Of a stretch of 20,691 bases of DNA, positions 14,198 to 20,691 are shown piece after piece. This DNA is from JAZRUY01 sp045598845 (lineage in GTDB: Bacteria; Verrucomicrobiota; Lentisphaeria; Victivallales; Victivallaceae), in contig JAZRUY010000188.1 in assembly GCA_045598845.1 (NCBI GenBank), forward strand, positions 1-20,691, read 5' to 3'. Each line of letters opens with the position of its first letter. The stretch's first letter is position 1. Made by a program: the position numbers and the translations under genes. Under the pieces are notes generated by a model. That model ran no database searches. It saw only the letters and a program-made list of their open reading frames with translations, and was not told the origin of the DNA.

Positions 14198-16639
14198 ATG
14201 AAACATTTTCTCCTGTTTACCGCCGTCTGCTTTTGTTTTTCCGTTCTGTCCGCCGCTCCGCATTATTTATTCTTCACTCCGCGTCCGGCGGTTGAAACGG
14301 TTCCGCCGCTTTGCGCCGCCGCGCCCGAAAATATGCGTGTTACCGCCCCGCTTCCCGGCACCGGGGTTCAGTTGCTTTCCGATATCCAGAAAAATTATCT
14401 TGATATGCCGCGCAACGGGCGCATCGCTTTCTTCGCCGACCGCGAATCCCGTAAAATCATGCGCTCCGGCGGCTGGCATCAGCCGGAAGTCCGGCTGGAA
14501 TGGGAGGCTTTGCCGTCCGCCGCCTCCTACACGGTGCTGATTTCCGAAAATCCGGATTTGTCCGATTCGGTTTGCGTCGAACGTATTTCCGTCCCTTATC
14601 TGGCGCTCCGCAATCTCAAAATTGCTTCCGTTTATTACTGGCAGGTGTTCGCGCTGGCCGACAACTGTTCGGTGGAGGGAAGATCCCCGGTCGCGGATTT
14701 CCGTACCGTGGACCGCGCTCCGCGTCTGATGTGGATGGGCGAACTCGGCAACACCCGCGATCTGGGCGGCCGTACCGGTCTTGACGGCCGCCGTGTGCGT
14801 CAGGGAATGATTTACCGCACCGCCGGACTCAACGATATCGCCTCGTTTGTTCCGGATGCTCCGGAGGTTGTTCTGGCTGAACATCCGGAGCTGCGTACCG
14901 CCGCCGGCCGGCTGGATGCCGGAATCGCGGCTCTGCGGGAGCAACTTGACGCTCTTCCGCAAATCGATGTTCTGCCGCCGTTCTCCGCCGCCGGCGAGTG
15001 GAAAGTTTACCGGCCGGATATCAAATTCGCCTCCGATGAGCAAATCCGCGCTTTTCTGGCGCTTAATACCGCTCCTGCGGATTATCTCGGCGCCGCCGCC
15101 GTGGTGATGCGCTCCGGCGATGACGGCGGCATCCGCCTTGACGGCGGTTTCAGCATGAAGCCGGCTTTCTTTTTCCGTGAATTCACCGCTCCGTCCGACG
15201 GCGTGATGCGGATCGGCTGCGGCGCCGACTGGTTCTGGGCTTTCTCCTGCAACGGCGCGCCCTTGGTTGATTTTTCCGCCTCCGCGCTGGGAAACCGGGT
15301 TAAGCCGTTTTCCGCCGGCAATTATATTCTGGACATTCCGGTCCGCCGCGGGCGCAATGTGCTTGCCGCTTATGTCGGCGCCGGCTCGGACGGCTGGAGC
15401 TGGTATTGCGGCGCTCCGTCCCGCCCCTGTTCGCGCGGCGAAGCGCTTGGCGTCATGATCTGCGATCTGGCCGCCGCCGAATATGAGTTTTCCCGTTCGG
15501 TCAATTCCGCCCGTCTGGCGGAGTGCCGCTCCGCCGCCTCCGCTTCCGATTCCGTTGTTTGCCTTCCCTGGCTGCTGAAAGACGAGTGGATCGCGTATCT
15601 GCCGGACAAGGATAAATCCGGTCCTGATAAAATCCGGGAATTTTTCGCTTTGAACTCCGCACCGGCGGAATATCTCGGCGCCGCCGCCGTGACTTTGCGT
15701 TCCCGCGGCAATGCCGGGGTGGAATTCGCCGCCCCCTCCGCCGGCCGTCCGGCGTATCTTATGCAGGAATTCTATTCCGGTGCCGACGGCGTGATGCGTA
15801 TCGGCTGCGGCGCCGACTGGTTCTGGGCGGTCGCCGTGAACGGTGAAATTCTTGCCGATCTCACTCCAGGTAAGCGCGGTAATGCCAGACTGCCGGTAAG
15901 CGCTGAAAATTATGTGCTCGATATTCCGGTGCGCAAAGGCCGTAATGTGCTGTCGGTCTGTGTCTGCAGCGGTATGGACGGCTGGCGCTGGTGCTGCGCT
16001 CCTCCGCCTCCGCTCCGTTCGTCCGCTGAAACGCTCTGCACCCGAATGCGTTTTCTTGAAATGATGCGGGAGGATCTTTTTTCCTCCTGCGGCTCCGTGC
16101 GCCCCGGCCGGAACTGGATCGACGCCGGTACTCAGACGTATATGGTCGATATCCTCGGTATCCGCAGCGATGTCGATCTCCGTTCCGATTCCGAATGTTC
16201 CGGCATGACCGGTTCACCGCTCGGTCCCCGGGTGAAATGGTATCAGTACCCCTCCGGCTGTTACGGCGGCATGACCGGTAGAAGCGCCCGGGACGCTTTC
16301 ACCAAAGAATTCCGGGTGTTTCTGGACGAATCCTCCTATCCGGTCGATTTCCACTGCTGGGGCGGGCAGGACCGCACCGGTTCGCTGGCGTTTATCCTCA
16401 ACGCCCTGCTCGGAGTTGACGAGGAGGAATTGTGGCTCGACTGGGAGGCCACCGGTTTCTGGAATCCCTCCAATGCCTTCCGGCACGACCTGCTTTTCGA
16501 CAGCCTGATCCGGGTGCTCGGCGCTCTTCCGGGGGAAAATATGCGCGAAAAGTGCGAGAACTATGTGCTTTCGCTCGGCTTTACCCGTGACGATATTGAA
16601 AAATTCCGCTCGATCATGCTCGAACCCGCCGCGGAATAA
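14198..16639 (+). CDS. Exported tyrosine-phosphatase-like protein with two inserted beta-sandwich modules
   Basis: The 813-residue protein starts with a signal peptide (MKHFLLFTAVCFCFSVLSA|AP). A fibronectin III-like domain lies at about 97-170 (LEWEALPSAASYTVLISENPDLSD ... YYWQVFALADN). The phosphatase family Y_phosphatase3 (LipA-like) is recognisable but split. NTRDLGGRTGLDGRRVRQGMIYRTAGL is at 185-211. The second half, from about 640, has GIRSDVDLRSDSE and the CX5R loop HCWGGQDRTG (C720, R726). Between the halves sit two copies of a module of about 140 residues (267-408 and 463-604). Each has E-W-x-x-Y-x-P-D at its start, GVMRIGCGADWFWA in the middle and D-I-P-V-R-x-G-R-N-V-L near its end, reminiscent of galactose-binding-like beta-sandwiches. 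Likely a periplasmic or surface phosphatase. The substrate (protein, sugar or lipid phosphate) is unknown. A close paralog follows. Confidence 0.82.
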   Translation: MKHFLLFTAVCFCFSVLSAAPHYLFFTPRPAVETVPPLCAAAPENMRVTAPLPGTGVQLLSDIQKNYLDMPRNGRIAFFADRESRKIMRSGGWHQPEVRLEWEALPSAASYTVLISENPDLSDSVCVERISVPYLALRNLKIASVYYWQVFALADNCSVEGRSPVADFRTVDRAPRLMWMGELGNTRDLGGRTGLDGRRVRQGMIYRTAGLNDIASFVPDAPEVVLAEHPELRTAAGRLDAGIAALREQLDALPQIDVLPPFSAAGEWKVYRPDIKFASDEQIRAFLALNTAPADYLGAAAVVMRSGDDGGIRLDGGFSMKPAFFFREFTAPSDGVMRIGCGADWFWAFSCNGAPLVDFSASALGNRVKPFSAGNYILDIPVRRGRNVLAAYVGAGSDGWSWYCGAPSRPCSRGEALGVMICDLAAAEYEFSRSVNSARLAECRSAASASDSVVCLPWLLKDEWIAYLPDKDKSGPDKIREFFALNSAPAEYLGAAAVTLRSRGNAGVEFAAPSAGRPAYLMQEFYSGADGVMRIGCGADWFWAVAVNGEILADLTPGKRGNARLPVSAENYVLDIPVRKGRNVLSVCVCSGMDGWRWCCAPPPPLRSSAETLCTRMRFLEMMREDLFSSCGSVRPGRNWIDAGTQTYMVDILGIRSDVDLRSDSECSGMTGSPLGPRVKWYQYPSGCYGGMTGRSARDAFTKEFRVFLDESSYPVDFHCWGGQDRTGSLAFILNALLGVDEEELWLDWEATGFWNPSNAFRHDLLFDSLIRVLGALPGENMREKCENYVLSLGFTRDDIEKFRSIMLEPAAE

Positions 16640-16655
16640 TTTTCTGTCTTATACG

Positions 16656-16683
16656 GCGGCGCAACAATGGTGCGCCGCTTTTT
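16656..16683 (+). terminator. Intrinsic terminator after first phosphatase-like gene
   Basis: GCGGCGCA (16656-16663) pairs perfectly with TGCGCCGC (16671-16678) around a 7-base loop and is followed by TTTTT. It lies 16 bases after the stop codon. Confidence 0.88.
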
Positions 16684-16725
16684 CCGTTTCCCGCCGTATG
16701 CTTCAAAAAAAGCCGCTTTCAACTC

Positions 16726-16753
16726 TTGTATTTTTTACCATGCGCATTATCTT
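16726..16753 (+). promoter_or_regulatory. Promoter for second phosphatase-like gene
   Basis: TTGTAT (16726-16731), a 16-base spacer and TATCTT (16748-16753). The predicted transcript would begin near 16760, giving a leader of about 230 bases. Confidence 0.5.
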
Positions 16754-16756
16754 ACT

Positions 16757-16777
16757 CCGGGATTGCTTGAATCCCGG
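16757..16777. repeat. Perfect inverted repeat at the transcript start
   Basis: CCGGGATT (16757-16764) and AATCCCGG (16770-16777) flank a 5-base loop, immediately after the -10 box. A T6 run follows only after about 12 bases, so it is a poor terminator. It could be an operator or a 5' stabilising hairpin. Confidence 0.65.
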
Positions 16778-16975
16778 TATTGTGTGTACTTTTTTCGGAC
16801 AGGCGGCCATGGTGTTTCCGGTGGATATTTTCACATCTTTTTCGCAGATGTTTTTATCTCTGTTTTTCTCCCGTTTTTCCGGTTTTCACCCGCCCGTGCA
16901 CCCGTCCGATCGCGCGCGGGGAAAAATTCAGGATTTTTTTCGGAATTATTTCTCGTTTGAAACTCATAAAAACTC

Positions 16976-16983
16976 AAGGAGGA
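16976..16983 (+). promoter_or_regulatory. Strong Shine-Dalgarno fixing the start at 16993
   Basis: AAGGAGGA lies 9 bases before ATG 16993, the first codon of a standard signal peptide. Confidence 0.85.
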
Positions 16984-16992
16984 AGTAAATCC

Positions 16993-18834
16993 ATGTTCAA
17001 ACGCATCCTTTTTTCAGCCGCCATGCTGTTGCCGCTGTTTCTGGCCGCGGCGCCGCGCTACTTGTTCTACACTCCGGTACCCGTGGTTGACCGGGTGCCG
17101 GAATTGTGCGCCGCCGCCCCTGAAAATATCAAGCCCGCCGCTCCCGCCGACGGCGTCGAAGTGCCGCTTCTTTCCGCTCAGCACAAGTCCTATCTGGATC
17201 TGCCGCATGATAAGCGCGTTGCTTTTTTCGCCGATCCTGAAAGCCGCAAAACCATGCGTGCCGCCGGCTGGCATCCGCTGAATACGGTGCTGGAATGGCA
17301 TCCGGTTCCCGCCGCCGTTACCTATACGGTGCTGATCTCGGAAAATCCGGATTTGTCCGATTCGGTATGCGTCGAGCGTCTGTCTTTGCCGCGGCTTGAG
17401 TTGACCAATCTCGAAATCGCCCGCTCCTATTACTGGCAGGTTTTCGCTTTGGCCGACAACTGCTCGGTGCAGGGTCGCTCGCCGGTCATGAGTTTCCGTA
17501 CCGAGGACCGCGCACCCCGGCTGCTCAATCTCGGCGATCTGGGCAACAGCCGCGATCTCGGCGGCCGTATCGGTCTGGACGGGCGCCGGGTGCGTCAGGG
17601 TAAAATCTTCCGCAACTCCGGCCTGAATGACAACGCCGCCCGTATTCCCGATGACCGTAGCCGTACCATGCGCGAGCATCCTGAGATGCGGGAGTATAAC
17701 GACCTGATTATGGAGCGCATTACCGCTTGCAACGCCTCCTCCGATCCCGTTTCTTATCTTCCCTGCATGCTTGCTCCCGAATGGCTGGTTTACCAGCCGG
17801 TGATGAAGCAGGTAAGCCATGATGATATCGTCAGTTTTTTGACGTTGGATGCGGCGCCGGATTCTTTTCTCGGCGTCTCCGCCGCTCCCCGCTCAGCCGA
17901 TGAGAACGGCATGATTTCGCTTTCCGGCTGCACCAATCTGCGTCCGGCGTTCTTCATTCAGGAATTTGAATCCGATGCCGACGGCGTGATGCAGATCGGC
18001 TGCGGCGCCGACTGGTTCTGGGCGCTTTCCTTCAACGGCGAGATTATGATCGACCGCTCTTACTGGGAGCGCGGCAACGGAATCCAGCCGGTAAGCAAGG
18101 ATAATTACGTGTTCAACCTTCCGGTCCGCAAGGGCCGCAATGTGATCGCCGCCTTTGTCGGCAGCGGTTCCGGCGGCTGGTGCTGGTGCTGCGGCGCGCC
18201 TTCCGCTCCGGTGTCCGCCGCCGAAGTGCGCTCCATGCAGGTCAAGCGTTTTGAACAGATGCTGGCCGACGCTTTCGCCGCGTATTCATCCTACCGCCCC
18301 GGCCGCAATGTCATCACCGCGGAAATGCAGTCCTATATGGTGGATGTGCTGGGAATCCGCAGCGACATCGATTTGCGTTCCGATGTTGAATGTATCGGTA
18401 TGTCCGGTTCTCCGCTCGGTCCGCGGGTAACCTGGTATCATTATTCCTCCGGGGCTTATGCCGGTATGGCCGCCGAATTCGGCCGCAACGCGTTCCGCGA
18501 TGTCTTTTCGGTATTCCTGAAAGAGGATAATTACGGCATTGATTTTCACTGCATCGCCGGTCAGGACCGCACCGGCGCGGTGGCGTTCATCCTCAACGGG
18601 CTGCTCGGTGTCGCCGAAGAGGAATTGTGGCTGGACTGGGAGAGTACCGGATTCTGGAATCCTTCGGCCGGTTTCAACCACAAGGATCTGTTCGACCATC
18701 TGGTCAGGGTGTTCCGTGAACTTCCCGGTGCGGATATGCGCGAGAAGTGCGAAAATTATGTGATTTCGCTCGGATTCACCAGCGATGATATCGCGAAGTT
18801 CCGTGAAATTATGCTGGAGCCGGCGGGAAAATAA
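16993..18834 (+). CDS. Exported tyrosine-phosphatase-like protein with one inserted beta-sandwich module
   Basis: The 613-residue paralog of the preceding gene is similar from end to end. It has a signal peptide (MFKRILFSAAMLLPLFLAA|AP), then a fibronectin III-like region. The first phosphatase segment NSRDLGGRIGLDGRRVRQGKIFR begins at residue 185, exactly as in its neighbour. A single inserted module (about 263-404) carries EWLVYQP, GVMQIGCGADWFWA and NLPVRKGRNVIAAFVG. The catalytic half ends in HCIAGQDRTG (C520, R526). From the EW of the insert to the catalytic Cys is 257 residues in both proteins, so the length difference of exactly 200 residues is essentially the extra module. The gene has its own promoter and a strong ribosome-binding site. 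Role presumed as for the paralog: an extracytoplasmic phosphatase of unknown substrate. Confidence 0.82.
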   Translation: MFKRILFSAAMLLPLFLAAAPRYLFYTPVPVVDRVPELCAAAPENIKPAAPADGVEVPLLSAQHKSYLDLPHDKRVAFFADPESRKTMRAAGWHPLNTVLEWHPVPAAVTYTVLISENPDLSDSVCVERLSLPRLELTNLEIARSYYWQVFALADNCSVQGRSPVMSFRTEDRAPRLLNLGDLGNSRDLGGRIGLDGRRVRQGKIFRNSGLNDNAARIPDDRSRTMREHPEMREYNDLIMERITACNASSDPVSYLPCMLAPEWLVYQPVMKQVSHDDIVSFLTLDAAPDSFLGVSAAPRSADENGMISLSGCTNLRPAFFIQEFESDADGVMQIGCGADWFWALSFNGEIMIDRSYWERGNGIQPVSKDNYVFNLPVRKGRNVIAAFVGSGSGGWCWCCGAPSAPVSAAEVRSMQVKRFEQMLADAFAAYSSYRPGRNVITAEMQSYMVDVLGIRSDIDLRSDVECIGMSGSPLGPRVTWYHYSSGAYAGMAAEFGRNAFRDVFSVFLKEDNYGIDFHCIAGQDRTGAVAFILNGLLGVAEEELWLDWESTGFWNPSAGFNHKDLFDHLVRVFRELPGADMREKCENYVISLGFTSDDIAKFREIMLEPAGK

Positions 18835-18850
18835 CCGCTCCGCTCCGGGT

Positions 18851-18879
18851 TTGTATTGGCTCTCCGCTTAGAGTATATT
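18851..18879 (+). promoter_or_regulatory. Promoter for GtrA-GT2-deacetylase operon
   Basis: TTGTAT (18851-18856), a 17-base spacer and TATATT (18874-18879). Transcription would start near 18886, about 65 bases before the GtrA start. An inverted repeat CTCTCCGC (18860-18867, inside the spacer) / GCGGAGAG (18901-18908) brackets the -10 region and could be an operator. Confidence 0.62.
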
Positions 18880-18951
18880 ATCCCGTTGTATATGCTCGTT
18901 GCGGAGAGTTCCGTAATTCTGTTCCGCGGTTAAAAAATATCTGACGCGAAG

Positions 18952-19407
18952 ATGGTGAATTTTTTTTTGACGCAATACCGTAAATACCGCGAAATTATTC
19001 TGTATGTGGTTGCCGGCGGCTGTACCACGGCGCTGATTTTTCTGGTATTCTGGCTCTGCCGCCGCTGTTTCGGGCTGGGTTTGCAGGTTTCCGTCGTCTC
19101 CGCCTGGTTTCTGGCGGTGCTTTTCGCCTTCGCGGTCAACAAACTGGTGGTGTTTTCCAGCCGCGGCCGCGCTTTGCGGCGCTCTTTCGCCGAGTTGTGC
19201 GGATTTTTCGGTTGCCGGCTGGCCTCCATGGGTGCGGAAATGCTGATTATGGATTTGACGGTCACCCGCGCCGGTTTTGGCGAGCCGGTGATGAAAATCG
19301 CTGCCACCGTTGCGGTGGATGCGCTGAATTTCATCGCCTCCAAATATCTGATTTTCCGTTCCGGATCCTGCGGTTCCGCACCGGCTGAAAGCGGGGGTGA
19401 ACCGTGA
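18952..19407 (+). CDS. GtrA-like membrane protein
   Basis: The 151-residue protein has four hydrophobic segments and the GtrA-family pattern. This starts RYVVxGG-like (EIILYVVAGGCTTALIFLVFW), then WFLAVLFAFAVNKLVVFSS, and ends with the matching second repeat ALNFIASKYLIFRS. GtrA proteins are thought to help flip undecaprenyl-phosphate-linked sugars across the inner membrane, alongside a DPM1-type glycosyltransferase. Here such a transferase follows directly, its GTG start overlapping this stop codon by 4 bases (GTGA). Only a weak GAAG precedes the ATG. The hydrophilic C-terminus (SGSCGSAPAESGGEP) is not part of the family core. Confidence 0.9.
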   Translation: MVNFFLTQYRKYREIILYVVAGGCTTALIFLVFWLCRRCFGLGLQVSVVSAWFLAVLFAFAVNKLVVFSSRGRALRRSFAELCGFFGCRLASMGAEMLIMDLTVTRAGFGEPVMKIAATVAVDALNFIASKYLIFRSGSCGSAPAESGGEP

Positions 19408-20162
19408 ATCAGGCTCCGCTGGTCGATTTGATTTTGCCGTTTTACCGTCCTCATCCCGGCTGGGCCGACACGGTCGCTTCGGCGGTTGCCGGATTGCGGA
19501 GCGCTCTGGAACGGTCCGGCTGCCGTCTGCATGTGTTCATTGTCAACGACGGGTCTCCGCTTTCCGGATTTACCGCCGCTGATCTGGATAAAGTCCGGGC
19601 CGCCGCCTCCGGCGCGTTTACCTTTACCGGTTACGGAACCAACCGCGGCAAAGGTTATGCGGTCCGTTATGCCGTCGCCGCGGCCGGCGGCGACTATCAG
19701 GTTTATACCGACGGCGATTTTCCGTTCGGCTGGGAATGTGTGGCGGAAACCGTGGATAAACTGCGCGGCGGCGATGATGTGGTTATGGGGGTGCGCGGCG
19801 CCGAGTATGCTCGGTCGCTCTCGTTTATCCGCCGGCTGGTTTCCGCCGGAGTCCATGTTCTTAACCGGTTTTTTCTGCGTCTGCCCGCCGGCCTGTGCGA
19901 TACTCAGGCCGGAATGAAAGGCTTCAACGCCGCCGGCCGCCGGATTTTTCTCTCCGGCGCCGCCGATTCCTTCGTGTTCGATATGGAATTCATCGCCATG
20001 GCTCATGCGGCCGGTTTGTCTGTCTGCGCTCTGCCGCTGCGTCTCCGCTCCGGAATCCGCATGTCCAAAATGGGCAAAGGGATTATTCTCCGCGAGCTGT
20101 GCGGCTTTTTCCGCATCCGCCGCCGGGTGCTTGCGGCCCGCGGAAAGAATGAACTGTCATGA
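19404..20162 (+). CDS. GT2 glycosyltransferase, dolichyl-phosphate mannosyltransferase (DPM1/GtrB)-like
   Basis: The 252-residue soluble GT-A protein has no C-terminal membrane anchors. Motifs in order: VDLILPFYRP (7-16), VFIVNDGSP (44-52), NRGKGYAVRYAV (80-91), the metal-binding YTDGDFPF (101-108) and CDTQAGMKGF (about 165-174). The last is typical of the DPM1 branch. This branch moves a sugar from a nucleotide donor to a polyprenyl phosphate at the inner face of the membrane. With GtrA before it and a deacetylase after it, the likely product is a lipid-linked sugar for envelope modification. It starts at GTG with GGGGGTGA just upstream, and overlaps both neighbours by 4 bases. Confidence 0.9.
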   Translation: MNQAPLVDLILPFYRPHPGWADTVASAVAGLRSALERSGCRLHVFIVNDGSPLSGFTAADLDKVRAAASGAFTFTGYGTNRGKGYAVRYAVAAAGGDYQVYTDGDFPFGWECVAETVDKLRGGDDVVMGVRGAEYARSLSFIRRLVSAGVHVLNRFFLRLPAGLCDTQAGMKGFNAAGRRIFLSGAADSFVFDMEFIAMAHAAGLSVCALPLRLRSGIRMSKMGKGIILRELCGFFRIRRRVLAARGKNELS

Positions 20163-20691
20163 CCTCCGCCGGACTGCTGCTCTCGTTCGATATCGAGGAA
20201 TTCGATCTCCCGGAGGAATTCGGGGTGCATATCGGCATGCCGGACCGCCTGTCGGTATCCGCCGCCGGGGCAGGGCGTCTGCTGGATGTTCTGGATGAAA
20301 CCGGCGTCAAGGCTACTTTTTTCATTACCGGCAATTTCGCCCGCGGCTGTCCTGATCTGTTGCGCCGCATGGTTTCCGGCGGTCACGAAATCGCCTCCCA
20401 CGGCATGGATCATTCCTCCTTTCAGGTCGCTCATCTTGCCGGATCACGCCGGTTGCTGGAGCAGCTTTCCGGTGTCGCGGTCACCGGATTCCGGCCCGCC
20501 CGGCTTGCTCCGGTCGCCAAGGAGGATATTCTCGCCGCCGGTTATCTTTACGAGTCCGCGCTCAATCCGGTCTGGCTGCCCGGCCGCTACTGCAATATCA
20601 CCGCGCCGCTGCTGCCGTTCCGCGAACCGTGCGGACTGGTTCAGTTTCCGGTTTCCGCTCTGCCGCTGGTGCGCTTCCCGCTCTTCTGGCT
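20159..20691 (+). CDS. Polysaccharide deacetylase (NodB homology) family protein, 3' end cut by window
   Basis: The frame opens with ATG 20159, overlapping the previous stop (ATGA), and remains open to the window edge (177 complete codons). It begins MTSAGLLLSFDIEEFDLPEEFG. SFDIEEFD (9-16) takes the place of the usual TFDDGP motif, as in the branch of envelope-biosynthesis deacetylases with a DxE start. VKATFFITGNF (50-60) and HEIASHGMDH (76-85) follow, the latter giving metal-binding H81 and H85. GFRPARLAP is the arginine-containing third motif. The family removes N-acetyl or formyl groups from sugars. Coupled to GtrA and a DPM1-like transferase it may deacetylate the lipid-linked sugar, as ArnD does after ArnC, but that is inference. 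The C-terminal part is outside the window. Confidence 0.88.
   Translation, partial: MTSAGLLLSFDIEEFDLPEEFGVHIGMPDRLSVSAAGAGRLLDVLDETGVKATFFITGNFARGCPDLLRRMVSGGHEIASHGMDHSSFQVAHLAGSRRLLEQLSGVAVTGFRPARLAPVAKEDILAAGYLYESALNPVWLPGRYCNITAPLLPFREPCGLVQFPVSALPLVRFPLFW

Larger units (their letters stand above)
16684..16992 (+). other. Intergenic leader region between the two phosphatase paralogs
   Basis: No gene is recognised here. The stretch holds a promoter candidate, a hairpin at the expected transcript 5' end, and a T-rich leader of more than 200 bases before the next start. Frames running into the next gene from 16780 lack a ribosome-binding site and would displace its signal peptide. Confidence 0.6.

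Noticed and set aside
16780..16992. N-terminal extension of the second phosphatase-like protein
   Set aside because: It would put about 70 residues before a clean signal peptide. The strong AAGGAGGA is placed for ATG 16993.

Overview
The window reads like a chromosomal segment of a GC-rich Gram-negative bacterium, most plausibly a member of Lentisphaerota (Victivallis-like). The reasons are very large proteins built from AIDA-type strand-loop-strand repeats followed by PPC-like beta-sandwich repeats but lacking an autotransporter barrel, several proteins with Gram-negative-style signal peptides, and an AlgX/AlgJ-like periplasmic SGNH protein. The phylum call is an inference from protein style, not from a marker gene.

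Layout. (1) Positions 2-4074, plus strand: the 3' end of one repeat protein and a complete 1055-residue paralog. They share PPC-like repeats and an almost identical C-terminal tail, and each is followed by a strong intrinsic terminator. (2) Positions 4133-4632: a non-coding convergent region with two long hairpins and diverged direct repeats, bounded by a minus-strand terminator. (3) Positions 4633-12732, minus strand: a sodium:neurotransmitter-type symporter, then a tightly packed three-gene surface-glycan cluster. The cluster encodes a degenerate two-domain glycosyltransferase-like protein, an apparently active GT2-GT4 fusion with a coiled-coil tail, and an exported AlgX-like SGNH protein. 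(4) Positions 12733-12918: back-to-back promoters. (5) Positions 12919-14062, plus strand: an exported DUF1893 protein and a MarC-family membrane protein. (6) Positions 14198-18834: two paralogous exported tyrosine-phosphatase-like proteins. Their catalytic domain is interrupted by one or two copies of a beta-sandwich module. (7) Positions 18952-20691: a translationally coupled GtrA - DPM1-like GT2 - polysaccharide deacetylase operon, the last gene cut by the window edge.

How the genes fit together. Much of the window concerns the cell envelope or surface: putative surface repeat proteins, sugar transfer and possible O-acetylation of a glycan (minus cluster), and lipid-linked sugar synthesis, flipping and N-deacetylation (GtrA operon). 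Five good promoter candidates share TTG-type -35 boxes and TATATT or TATCTT -10 boxes, which suggests ordinary housekeeping-sigma transcription. No mobile element, CRISPR array, tRNA or rRNA was recognised. The most unusual items are the selectively conserved C-terminal tail of the repeat proteins, the split phosphatase domain with a 200-residue expansion, the paired active and degenerate GT-GT fusions, and the structured convergent intergenic region.
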